Source: Tissierellaceae bacterium
GTDB taxonomy: Bacteria; Bacillota; Clostridia; Tissierellales; Tissierellaceae
Length of the DNA: 36,036 nt
Assembly: GCA_029257065.1 (NCBI GenBank)
Contig: JARIDA010000028.1
Coordinates: forward strand, 1 to 36,036
Direction: 5' to 3'
Notes under the pieces: generated by a model
Told to the model about the DNA's origin: nothing
Seen by the model: only the letters and a program-made list of their open reading frames with translations
Database searches by the model: none
Shown: positions 1 through 8,625 of the stretch, one piece after another
Numbering within the stretch: the stretch's first letter is position 1
How the letters are laid out: every line of letters starts with the position of its first letter
Program-made: the position numbers and the translations under genes

Positions 1-495
1 TATATAGAAGAAGCAAATGGTTATAATAATTTAATAATTGATCATGGTTTTACTCAAAAGGAAATAGCTTCTAATATAGGTAAAAGTCAATCAACTATAG
101 CAAATAAATTGAGAATATTAAAGCTTCCCATAGATATTCAAAGAGACTTAGTAGAAAACGGTCTATCTGAAAGACATGGTAGAGCCTTATTAAAATTGCC
201 TGATTCTGAATTAAAAGAAGAAATCCTAAAACAGGTAATAACCAATGGATTGAATGTGAGACAAACAGAAGATCTAATAGAGTCCATACTAGAAGATCTT
301 AGAGACGAAGATGAAAATATAGTTATTGAAGAAAAATCGAAACAAAATATTAAGGGAATTATAAATACTAAGATATACTTAAATACTATAAAAAAAGCTT
401 TTAATGCTATAAAAGATACGGGAATAAAGGCAGAATATAAAGAAGTGGATAAAGAAGATTATGTTGAAGTTGTAGTTAGAATACCAAAGAGATAG
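1..495 (+). CDS. noc: Nucleoid occlusion protein Noc (ParB family), 5'-truncated by window edge
   Basis: Frame 1 is open from base 1 (YIEEANGYNNLIIDHGFTQKEIASNIGKSQSTIANKLRILKLP...), upstream of the tracked ORF start at 109. ParB-type HTH plus a Noc-like C-terminus (INTKIYLNTIKKAFNAIKDTGIKAEYKEVDKEDYVEVVVRIPK). Confidence 0.85.
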   Translation, partial: YIEEANGYNNLIIDHGFTQKEIASNIGKSQSTIANKLRILKLPIDIQRDLVENGLSERHGRALLKLPDSELKEEILKQVITNGLNVRQTEDLIESILEDLRDEDENIVIEEKSKQNIKGIINTKIYLNTIKKAFNAIKDTGIKAEYKEVDKEDYVEVVVRIPKR

Positions 496-497
496 GG

Positions 498-533
498 AAA
501 GCTGATTAATTTAAATTAATCAGCTTTTTTATT
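498..533 (+). terminator. Rho-independent terminator after noc
   Basis: AAAGCTGATTAATTT/AAATTAATCAGCTTT palindrome followed by T-run. Confidence 0.8.
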
Positions 534-546
534 CTATAATTATAAA

Positions 547-562
547 TGTTCCACATGGAACA
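547..562. promoter_or_regulatory. parS-like site
   Basis: TGTTCCACATGGAACA, inside a larger inverted repeat AAATGTTCCA-CA-TGGAACATTT (544-565). Matches the Firmicutes parS consensus TGTTNCACGTGAAACA at 13 of 15 specified positions. Lies just upstream of parB. Confidence 0.65.
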
Positions 563-665
563 TTTGTAATGTGATAAAGTTAAAGTGATAACTTAAATAT
601 AGAGAAAAAATAGATTATCATATATAATATTTTAATATATAATGAGTTTATACAGGAGTGAGAAA

Positions 666-1442
666 TTGGAAAGTAAGAATATGATTAGAGAATTAAAAAT
701 GGAAGAAATCCAACCAAATAAATATCAGCCAAGAGAAGATATAAAAGAAGATAATATAGAAGAATTAGCCAAATCAATAGAGGAAAATGGTATTATACAA
801 CCTATAATAGTTAGAAGATCAAAAGAGGGATATGAAATAGTTGCAGGAGAAAGGCGATTTAGAGCTGTAGAGAGATTAGGGCTAAAGAAAATCCCAGCGA
901 TAATAAGGGATATGGAAGACGACCAATCTGCTAAAATAGCCTTAATTGAGAATATTCAAAGAGAAGATTTAAATATAGTTGAAGAAGGAAGAGCTTTTAA
1001 AAAAATATTAAATGAATTTGGACTAACACAAGAAAAACTGTCCAAGGAAATTGGGAAATCTAGATCATATATTTCAAATACGGTAAGACTATTAGAACTA
1101 TCTGAAGAAATACTGGATTTAATTATAAATAAGGAAATCTCTGTAGGACATGGTAAGGTTCTATTAGGTGTAAAGGATTTAGAGAAACAGAAGGAATATG
1201 CTTCTAAAATAGTTAGTGGGAATTTAACTGTAAGACAAACGGAAAACCTTTTAAAAGAACAGAATAATAGTGAAAGTGTTAATATAGTGAAAAAAGATGA
1301 CCATTTAAGAAGTTTGGAAAATGATTTAATGATGTCCTTAGGTACTAGGGTTAACCTGGTACATGGAAAAGATAAGGGTGTTATTCAAATAGAATACTAT
1401 GGTGAAGAAGATTTAGATAGAATTCTAGATTTAATAAAATAG
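666..1442 (+). CDS. parB: Chromosome partitioning protein ParB/Spo0J
   Basis: ParB N-terminal motifs (QPREDI...ELAKSIEENGIIQPIIVR...GYEIVAGERRFRAVERLGLKKIPAI) and C-terminal dimerisation region (LGTRVNLVHGKDKGVIQIEYYGEEDLDRILDLI). ORF track starts at 642, but AGGAG at 654-658 points to TTG at 666. Confidence 0.9.
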   Translation: MESKNMIRELKMEEIQPNKYQPREDIKEDNIEELAKSIEENGIIQPIIVRRSKEGYEIVAGERRFRAVERLGLKKIPAIIRDMEDDQSAKIALIENIQREDLNIVEEGRAFKKILNEFGLTQEKLSKEIGKSRSYISNTVRLLELSEEILDLIINKEISVGHGKVLLGVKDLEKQKEYASKIVSGNLTVRQTENLLKEQNNSESVNIVKKDDHLRSLENDLMMSLGTRVNLVHGKDKGVIQIEYYGEEDLDRILDLIK

Positions 1443-1472
1443 AAATAATATATATTTAAGGAGAGAGATTAT

Positions 1473-2366
1473 ATGGGAATAAATGTTTTTCAAGTAGACG
1501 CATTTTCTGACAAGCCATTTGGTGGAAATCCGGCAGGTGTAATTCCAGATGCTAAGGGAATGGAAGAAGAAAAAATGCAGACTGTGGCAAGAGAAATGAA
1601 TATATCAGAAACAGCTTTTATTGAGAAATTAGATGAAGACTATTTTAATGTGAGATTCTTTACTCCTAAAAAAGAAGTGGAGATGTGTGGGCACGCCACT
1701 ATAGGTGCTTTTTTCATATTGGCTAAAAAAAGATATATAACACCAATAGAAAACGGAGTAAAAACTGTTCACCAATATACAAGAGTGGGAAAACTTCCAG
1801 TATATATATCCTATGTGGATGGAGAAGTTAATAAAGTGGCAATGGAACAAGCACCACCAGAGGAATTTGGGCATGTAAAAGATTTAGGAGAGTTGGCCAA
1901 GTCTCTTGGAATAGATATTGGAGATATAGGAATTGAAGGTTTAGAAGTGCTCCCTAAAATAGTCTCTACAGGTTTAAAGGACATAATACTACCTGTTAAG
2001 AGTAAGCAAGTATTGGATGGTATTAAGGTGGATAACGAACATCTGTCACGCTTATCAGTTGAAAATGATGTAATAGGTGTACATGTATTCTATATGCCTG
2101 ATGTGGATGGAGATATAGTGTATACAAGAAATTTTGCTCCAAGAGTAAATATTGATGAAGAATCTGCTACAGGTACAGCTAATGGGGCTTTAATATATCT
2201 ATTAAAAAATGATGGGATTTTAAAGGGAAATAGAATGTTGGCTTATCAAGGAAAATCAATGAATAGACCAAGTCAAATAGAATGTGTAATAACTGAGGAC
2301 AATAAGGTTATGGTAGGTGGACAGGCAAGAATGTCTATAGATGGTATTCTTATGATATCTGAATAA
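1473..2366 (+). CDS. PhzF family isomerase/epimerase-like protein (copy 1)
   Basis: VDAFSDKPFGGNPAGV, SETAF, CGHATIGAFF and ESATGTANGAL motifs of the PhzF family; RBS AAGGAGAGA. Confidence 0.9.
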   Translation: MGINVFQVDAFSDKPFGGNPAGVIPDAKGMEEEKMQTVAREMNISETAFIEKLDEDYFNVRFFTPKKEVEMCGHATIGAFFILAKKRYITPIENGVKTVHQYTRVGKLPVYISYVDGEVNKVAMEQAPPEEFGHVKDLGELAKSLGIDIGDIGIEGLEVLPKIVSTGLKDIILPVKSKQVLDGIKVDNEHLSRLSVENDVIGVHVFYMPDVDGDIVYTRNFAPRVNIDEESATGTANGALIYLLKNDGILKGNRMLAYQGKSMNRPSQIECVITEDNKVMVGGQARMSIDGILMISE

Positions 2367-2380
2367 AAAGGAGGATTCAA

Positions 2381-3274
2381 ATGGAAATCAATATTTATCA
2401 AGTAGATGCATTTTCAACAGAAACATTTGGAGGAAATCCAGCAGGTGTAGTACCAGACGCCAAAGGATTAACAGAAGAAAATATGCAGTTGATTGCAAGA
2501 GAAATGAATATATCTGAAACAGCTTTTGTAGAAAAGATAGAAGAAGATTTTTATGGAGTAAGATTCTTCACCCCAACAGAAGAAGTGGATCTATGTGGAC
2601 ATGCAACAATAGGCACTTTTTATATATTTGCGGAGAAGGAGTTTATTAAACCTTTAGAAAATGAAACTAAAAAAATATATCAAGATACTAAGGCAGGTAA
2701 GCTTCCAGTATATATATCCTATATAAATGGCTCAGTAGATAAAGTCTCCATGGAACAAGCTAAGCCAGAAAAATATGGTGGAGTCAAAGACCTAGATGCT
2801 ATTGCAAAATCCTTAGGATTAAAATCAGAAGATATAGGAATAGAAGGTGTAGAATTAGAGCCAGAAATAGTCTCTACAGGTTTAAAAGATATAATTCTTC
2901 CTGTTAAAAGCAAGGAAAAATTAGATAGTATAAAAGTTAATAATCAGCATTTATCTCAACTATCCACAGAAAATGATGTAGTAGGCGTTCACGCTTTTTA
3001 TATGCCAGATATTAAGGGAGATATAGTATATACAAGAAATTTCGCTCCAAGAGTTGGAATAGATGAGGAATCTGCAACGGGAACTTCTAATGGTGCTTTA
3101 ATTTACTTGTTAAAAAGTGAAGATATATTAGAAGGTAATAACTTAACTGCTTATCAAGGTGAGCTTATGGATAGACCCAGTGAAATCGAATGTGAAATAA
3201 CTGATGAAAATGTAGTTTTAGTTGGAGGTCGTGCTCAAATAGTACTGGATGGTAAATTAATTATTAGAAAGTAG
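2381..3274 (+). CDS. PhzF family isomerase/epimerase-like protein (copy 2, tandem paralogue)
   Basis: Same length (297 aa) and motifs as the preceding ORF, with high similarity along the whole length; 14 bp intergenic gap. Confidence 0.9.
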   Translation: MEINIYQVDAFSTETFGGNPAGVVPDAKGLTEENMQLIAREMNISETAFVEKIEEDFYGVRFFTPTEEVDLCGHATIGTFYIFAEKEFIKPLENETKKIYQDTKAGKLPVYISYINGSVDKVSMEQAKPEKYGGVKDLDAIAKSLGLKSEDIGIEGVELEPEIVSTGLKDIILPVKSKEKLDSIKVNNQHLSQLSTENDVVGVHAFYMPDIKGDIVYTRNFAPRVGIDEESATGTSNGALIYLLKSEDILEGNNLTAYQGELMDRPSEIECEITDENVVLVGGRAQIVLDGKLIIRK

Positions 3275-3281
3275 GAAATAT

Positions 3282-3920
3282 ATGTATATAAATAAGAGTT
3301 TAAAGGAGTATGGAGAACAAGTAGCCAGTAATAGTTCCATGCCAGGAGGGGGAAGTGTGGCTGGTCTAGTTTCTAGCTTAGGAGGAGCACTAACCCTAAT
3401 GGTAATGAGCCTAACACAGGATAAAAAAGCCTTTAAAGAATTAGATAAAAGCATACAAACAGATATGTTGGAGAAATCAAAAAAAATAGAATCCCTAAGA
3501 GAAGAGTTAGATTCAATTGTAGATGAGGATACAAAAGCTTTTAATTCTGTGTTAGAATCTTTTAGATTGCCAAATAATACAGAAGAAGAAAAAGAGACAA
3601 GAAAAAATTCTATTAAAGAGGGATATAAAAAAGCCTTATCTGTTCCATTAAGATGTATGGAATTATCTTTAGAAATCCTTAGAAATCAAAAGATATTTGC
3701 GGTAAATGGAAATCCAGGATTGATTACAGATGTGGGAATAGGAAGTATACTAACTTATTCTGCAATGGAGAGTTCAAAACTAAATATCTTAATAAACTTA
3801 AGAGAGATAAGTGATGAAGAGTATAAAAGAGAAATAGAGGATAGAATATCTAATAATATGAAAATGGGCAGGGAATATAAAGATGAAATTTTAAAGATTG
3901 TATATGGATTAATAGAGTAG
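3282..3920 (+). CDS. fchA: Cyclodeaminase/cyclohydrolase family protein (methenyltetrahydrofolate cyclohydrolase-like, FchA)
   Basis: N-terminal MPGGGSVAGLVSSLGGAL motif and FTCD-C-like helical protein of 212 aa. Confidence 0.8.
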   Translation: MYINKSLKEYGEQVASNSSMPGGGSVAGLVSSLGGALTLMVMSLTQDKKAFKELDKSIQTDMLEKSKKIESLREELDSIVDEDTKAFNSVLESFRLPNNTEEEKETRKNSIKEGYKKALSVPLRCMELSLEILRNQKIFAVNGNPGLITDVGIGSILTYSAMESSKLNILINLREISDEEYKREIEDRISNNMKMGREYKDEILKIVYGLIE

Positions 3921-3944
3921 TTTAGTCTTTTAATATAAATGAGT

Positions 3945-3980
3945 TTAACAGGTCAGGATTTTGGACCTGTTAATTTTATT
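3945..3980 (+). terminator. Rho-independent terminator
   Basis: TTAACAGGTC-(9 nt)-GACCTGTTAA followed by TTTTATT. Confidence 0.75.
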
Positions 3981-4045
3981 GAATACTTTCACATTATATA
4001 TTGTGATATAATTTGAGAATAAAAGAAATTAAGGAGAATGATTTA

Positions 4046-4546
4046 ATGAAAGAGATAATTGGTATAGTAAATAAATATAATGTTGAAATTATATTGGGAT
4101 TGGTAGGATTTACATTTTTAATGTTTATATTTAATTTATCTAATAGAATAAAGATATCTAAAATCACATCAAAATACAATAAGTTAGTAAATGGTTCAGA
4201 TAAAAACAATGTGGAAGATTTATTAATGGAAGTTAATTTAGGAATGGATAAATTGACAAATGAAATAAATATAACTCAAAGAGATATAAAGGATTTAGAG
4301 AATAAATCCTCATTTGCCATACAAAAATTAGAGGCGATTAGATATGATGCTTTTGATGAAATGGGAAGTGAACAGAGTTTCTCTGTGGCCATGTTAGATG
4401 ATCACAATACAGGAATTATAATTACCAATATATTTGGAAGAGACTATAATTCTAGTTTTATAAAGCCTATAAAAAAGGGAATACCTGACTATAAACTATC
4501 AGTTGAGGAGACTCAGGTATTAGACAGGGCCACCAAGGATAATTAG
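4046..4546 (+). CDS. DUF4446 family protein, one N-terminal TM helix
   Basis: IILGLVGFTFLMFIFNL TM segment, coiled coil, and ALQKLEAIRYDAFDEMGSEQSFSVAMLDDHNTG-type motif (here AIQKLEAIRYDAFDEMGSEQSFSVAMLDDHNTG). AAGGAG RBS favours ATG 4046 over the tracked 4013 start. Confidence 0.85.
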   Translation: MKEIIGIVNKYNVEIILGLVGFTFLMFIFNLSNRIKISKITSKYNKLVNGSDKNNVEDLLMEVNLGMDKLTNEINITQRDIKDLENKSSFAIQKLEAIRYDAFDEMGSEQSFSVAMLDDHNTGIIITNIFGRDYNSSFIKPIKKGIPDYKLSVEETQVLDRATKDN

Positions 4547-4560
4547 GGGGAAAGACTATT

Positions 4561-5439
4561 GTGAAGGACTATTTATTTGTTGTAAATCCAATTGCTGGTG
4601 GAGGTAAGGGTGAAAACACAATAGATATAATAGACTCTATTATGTCTCAAGAGAAATATTCATATGAAATTATAAAAACAGAATATGAAAAGCAGGGAAC
4701 TAAAATTGTAGAAGATAATATAGAAGATTTTAAAGTTTTTGTAGCAGTTGGTGGGGATGGAAGTATAAATGAAGTGGCTCAAGGATTAGTCAACAATAAA
4801 AAAGGGAAATTAGCTATAATACCAAATGGAACGGGAAATGATTTAGCCAAGCAATTAGAAATACCCTTGGATCCAAAGAGAAGTTTGAAAAGGATTTTAA
4901 ATGGTAAAGAGAGAGAGTTAGATGTAATTAAGGCCAATGGTCATAATTTTATGAATATAGGAAGTATTGGATATGACTCTGAAGTTATCTATAATTATAA
5001 TAATCTTAGAGATAAAACACCTGGAAAGCTTTCATATTTATTTTCTGTATTATATACACTAATAGGATTTAAAAGTAAAAAAATGGAAATTGAAATTGAT
5101 GGGGAGAAATTTCAAGGGAATTACACCCTCTTAGCCCTGGGAAATGGTAAATATTATGGGGGAGGATTTAAAATATTACCAAAAGCTAAAGTTGATGATG
5201 AGAAAATTCATATTTGTATTGTATCTGAACTAAGTAAATTTAAAATACTGCTATTATTTCCAACAATATTATTTGGAACACATGTTAAAATAACTAAATA
5301 TGTGAAGATTTATAAGGCAAATACATTGAATGTGAAGTTGAAAGATGCAATTTGGTTAAATTTGGATGGAGAATTGGTAGAAAAGACGGATTTTATACAA
5401 TTTTCATTGGATAAATATAAGATTAAATTAATATCTTAA
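4561..5439 (+). CDS. YegS/BmrU-like diacylglycerol/lipid kinase
   Basis: NPIAGGGKG, VAVGGDGSINEVAQGL and IPNGTGNDLAKQL motifs of the DAGK catalytic domain; GTG start. Confidence 0.9.
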   Translation: MKDYLFVVNPIAGGGKGENTIDIIDSIMSQEKYSYEIIKTEYEKQGTKIVEDNIEDFKVFVAVGGDGSINEVAQGLVNNKKGKLAIIPNGTGNDLAKQLEIPLDPKRSLKRILNGKERELDVIKANGHNFMNIGSIGYDSEVIYNYNNLRDKTPGKLSYLFSVLYTLIGFKSKKMEIEIDGEKFQGNYTLLALGNGKYYGGGFKILPKAKVDDEKIHICIVSELSKFKILLLFPTILFGTHVKITKYVKIYKANTLNVKLKDAIWLNLDGELVEKTDFIQFSLDKYKIKLIS

Positions 5440-5458
5440 GATATTAATTTAATCTTAT
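5417..5458. repeat. 42-bp perfect, loop-free palindrome spanning the lipid kinase stop codon
   Basis: ATAAGATTAAATTAATATCTT | AAGATATTAATTTAATCTTAT, both arms 21 nt, no mismatch. Confidence 0.9.
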
Positions 5459-5477
5459 TAGAGAAAGAAAAAAACTA

Positions 5478-5523
5478 TTGATTTAACTGGTTACTATGGT
5501 ATAATTGTTACGGAATGGTTACG
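5478..5523 (+). promoter_or_regulatory. Promoter of M23 peptidase with an 11-bp-phased direct repeat
   Basis: TTGATT-N16-TATAAT (5478-5505), then GTTACG-N5-GTTACG (5507-5512, 5518-5523). Confidence 0.6.
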
Positions 5524-5599
5524 TTCGGAAAACATTTAGATTAAATATACAGAAAAGCAGATATAAAATCAAATATATTTAGATTAATTGGAGGCAATT

Positions 5600-7078
5600 A
5601 TGGAGGATTCGAATGGTATGAAAAAATTATTTAATACTATGAGAGATAGATTTAAAAATATAGATAAAAAAGACAATAGAGTATTAAACTTTGTTGGGGA
5701 TAAATTAGAAAAAATAAAAGAGAGTGAATTATTTAGAAGTATAAAATTAGATGAAGAAAAAACTATAAAAATGGGATTAACTATATCAGCAATATTTTTA
5801 ATAGCTTTTGCAGTTAATCTAAAGGCAACTGCATATAATTTGAGTTTGAATGATCAAGAGATTGGGATTATAAGAAGACAGGAAGATTTAGAATTAGTAT
5901 TAGAAGAATTAAAAGAAGAATTATCACATACATATAATATGGATATTGTATTAAATGATGAATTGCAAATGGATAAAATATATTCTTCAGATAAAAATCT
6001 TACTCCTATAAATGAGATAAAGATGAGTATAAAAAACAAAATGGACTTTTTAGTACAGGGTTATACTCTAGAAGTAGATGGAGAAATTGTTGGAGCATTA
6101 AAAACAAAAGATGAAATAGAAAGTGTTTTAAATAGAATAAAAGAGCCTTTTGAAAAGGCTAATAAAGAAAATGAAGAGATAGAGAAAATAGAAACTTTAG
6201 AAGATATAAAAATTAAAAAAGCAGAATTACCTTATTATCAAATAGCCTCAGAGAATAGACTTTATGAGAAATTGATGCATGGTGGAGAAGACCTCCAAAT
6301 ACATGAGGTTGAGGTTGGAGAAAGTCTTTGGACTATCTCAAATATCCATGGAATATCCATGGATGAGTTAATTGAAGCTAATAAGGACAAGGACCCAGAT
6401 AGACTTCAAATAGGTGATGAGATAAAATTAGTTTCTTCAAAACCATTATTAACTGTTGCAACTGTTGCAAAGATAAACTATGAAGAGAGTATAGAGTTTG
6501 AATCAGAAGTAGAAACTGATAGTTCAAAATATAATACAGAAAAAGAAGTAAAAGTTCCAGGTAAAGAAGGAAAAGCTAAAATAATAGCTGAAGAGACAAG
6601 ACATAATGGAATTACAATAAGTAAGAATGAAATAAAAAGAGAAGTGATAGAAGAACCTGTAAAGGAAGTTATTATACAGGGAACTAAAGAAGCTCCAAGA
6701 ACTGTAGCTACAGGTAATTTCACTATGCCAACAAGGGGAAGAATTTCTTCTGGTTATGGTATGAGAAATGGTAGAATGCATAGAGGAATAGATATAGCTA
6801 CTAGTACAGGGACACCTATTAATGCTGCAGATGGTGGTACTGTAGTGTTTTCTGGATATAGTGGAGCATATGGTAATTTAATAGAAATAGACCATGGTAA
6901 TGGCTACAGGACAAAATATGCACATTGTAGTAAATTATTAGTAAGTAAAGGTGCTAAGGTTTATAAAGGACAACATATAGCTAATGTTGGTAATACGGGA
7001 AGATCCACAGGTCCACATTTACATTTAGAAGTAATAAAAAATGGATCAAATCAAAATCCAAGTAATTATGTAAGATAA
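5600..7078 (+). CDS. Membrane-anchored peptidoglycan endopeptidase-like protein: TM, LysM, G5-like, M23 peptidase
   Basis: TM segment (MGLTISAIFLIAFAVNL), LysM (VGESLWTISNIHGISMDELIEANKDKDPDRLQIGDEIKLV), G5-like stretch, M23 motifs HRGIDIA and GPHLHLEV. GGAGG RBS favours ATG 5600. Confidence 0.92.
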   Translation: MEDSNGMKKLFNTMRDRFKNIDKKDNRVLNFVGDKLEKIKESELFRSIKLDEEKTIKMGLTISAIFLIAFAVNLKATAYNLSLNDQEIGIIRRQEDLELVLEELKEELSHTYNMDIVLNDELQMDKIYSSDKNLTPINEIKMSIKNKMDFLVQGYTLEVDGEIVGALKTKDEIESVLNRIKEPFEKANKENEEIEKIETLEDIKIKKAELPYYQIASENRLYEKLMHGGEDLQIHEVEVGESLWTISNIHGISMDELIEANKDKDPDRLQIGDEIKLVSSKPLLTVATVAKINYEESIEFESEVETDSSKYNTEKEVKVPGKEGKAKIIAEETRHNGITISKNEIKREVIEEPVKEVIIQGTKEAPRTVATGNFTMPTRGRISSGYGMRNGRMHRGIDIATSTGTPINAADGGTVVFSGYSGAYGNLIEIDHGNGYRTKYAHCSKLLVSKGAKVYKGQHIANVGNTGRSTGPHLHLEVIKNGSNQNPSNYVR

Positions 7079-7092
7079 TATATAAAATATAG

Positions 7093-7128
7093 AAAAATAA
7101 AGGAACCCTAGGGTTCCTTTATTTTTTT
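7093..7128 (+). terminator. Rho-independent terminator
   Basis: AAAAATAAAGGAACCC-TA-GGGTTCCTTTATTTTT. Confidence 0.9.
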
Positions 7129-7163
7129 ATTATTATATAATAAATGAGAATGGAGATGATTAT

Positions 7164-8612
7164 ATGTTATTGAATAGAGAAGTCTATAAGGACTATAGGG
7201 AATACACACAGCGTATAATACAGTTTGGAGAGGGAAATTTCTTAAGAGCTTTTGCAGATAAATTAATAGATGATATGAATAAGAATCATAATTATGATTC
7301 CTCTATAATTGTAATACAACCTAGGGATAAAGATTTAGTATATGAGTTAAATGATCAGGATGGATTATTTACTGTAATATCAAAAGGATTAGATAAGGGT
7401 GAAGAGATAGAAGATATTAGAGTTATAAACTCCATATCTATGGGCTTGAATACATATAAGGAATATAATAAATATTTAGAAATAGCAGAAAATCCTGATT
7501 TGAAAATTATACTTTCCAATACAACAGAGGCAGGAATTGTTTATGAGGAACAAGATAAATTACAGGATAGACCAGCTGAATCTTTTCCAGGAAAATTAAC
7601 AGCTTTTTTATATCATAGATATAAAACTTTTAGTGGAAGTGTGGAAAGTGGTATGTATATAATTCCCTGTGAACTAATAGAGGATAATGGAGATAGATTA
7701 AGAGAAATAATTATTAAAATAGCAAGGAACTGGGATTTAGAAAGAGAATTTATAAAATGGATAGAAGAGTTTAATTATTTTTGTAATACATTAGTGGACA
7801 GTATAGTTCCTGGAATGCCAGAAAATAAGGATGAAATAGAGAAAAAATTAGGATATGAAGATAAATTTATGGTAGAATCAGAGATTTACTATCTATGGGT
7901 TATAGAGGAAAAGGGAGAATTAGAGAAATATTTTCCTGCAAATAAATTAGGATACAATGTACTCTTTGTCCAAGACTTAGAACCCTATAGGGAGAGGAAA
8001 GTGAGTATACTAAATGGAGCCCATACAAGTATGGTTCCTGTTTCCTATTTATATGGCTTGAGAACTGTAAAAGAATCTGTGGAAGATGAAATAATAGGAA
8101 AATTTATCCATAGAGCAATATTTAAAGAGATTATTCCAACAATAGACATGGATAGAGGAGAAATTGAAGAATTTGCTAGAGATGTTATTGAAAGATTTAA
8201 AAATCCATATATAAGACATGAACTAATAGATATATCTCTTAATTCAATGTCTAAATTCAGGACTAGAGTACTTCCAAGTATATTGAAATATAAGGAGATA
8301 AATGGAGTATTACCTAAAAATCTAGTATTCTCCTTTGCCTCACTAATGGCTTTTTATAGAGGTGAATTTGGAGAAGAGGAGATACAAATATCAGATGATA
8401 AATATATCTTAGACATATATAGTCAATTATGGAGAGGATATTATGAAGAGAGTTTAACTCTTCTTGATTTAGTCCATGAAATATTAGGGTTGGAAAAGTT
8501 ATGGGAGAAGGATTTAAACCAAGTGGAAGGACTAGGAAATCAGATAGTAGAATATTTGGAAAAAATTATTAAAAATGGAATGGAAAAAACAATAGAAGAA
8601 ATTCTCGAATAG
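7164..8612 (+). CDS. uxaB: Tagaturonate reductase (altronate oxidoreductase)
   Basis: Mannitol dehydrogenase/mannonate oxidoreductase family: IIQFGEGNFLRAFADKLIDDMN, SNTTEAGI, VSILNGAHTSMVPVSYLYGL. Next to uxaA. Confidence 0.9.
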   Translation: MLLNREVYKDYREYTQRIIQFGEGNFLRAFADKLIDDMNKNHNYDSSIIVIQPRDKDLVYELNDQDGLFTVISKGLDKGEEIEDIRVINSISMGLNTYKEYNKYLEIAENPDLKIILSNTTEAGIVYEEQDKLQDRPAESFPGKLTAFLYHRYKTFSGSVESGMYIIPCELIEDNGDRLREIIIKIARNWDLEREFIKWIEEFNYFCNTLVDSIVPGMPENKDEIEKKLGYEDKFMVESEIYYLWVIEEKGELEKYFPANKLGYNVLFVQDLEPYRERKVSILNGAHTSMVPVSYLYGLRTVKESVEDEIIGKFIHRAIFKEIIPTIDMDRGEIEEFARDVIERFKNPYIRHELIDISLNSMSKFRTRVLPSILKYKEINGVLPKNLVFSFASLMAFYRGEFGEEEIQISDDKYILDIYSQLWRGYYEESLTLLDLVHEILGLEKLWEKDLNQVEGLGNQIVEYLEKIIKNGMEKTIEEILE

Positions 8613-8625
8613 AGGTGATGGATAA

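Noticed and set aside
1629-1874. 81-aa minus-strand ORF inside PhzF copy 1, and similar short antisense ORFs across the window
   Set aside because: No motif, no RBS and full overlap with confident genes.
1473-3274. Possible phenazine biosynthesis locus
   Set aside because: PhzF-like proteins are widespread and no phzA/B/D/E/G genes are present.
5506-5599. Riboswitch in the M23 peptidase leader
   Set aside because: The leader is under 100 nt and shows no recognisable riboswitch core; the phased hexamers are better explained as protein-binding sites.
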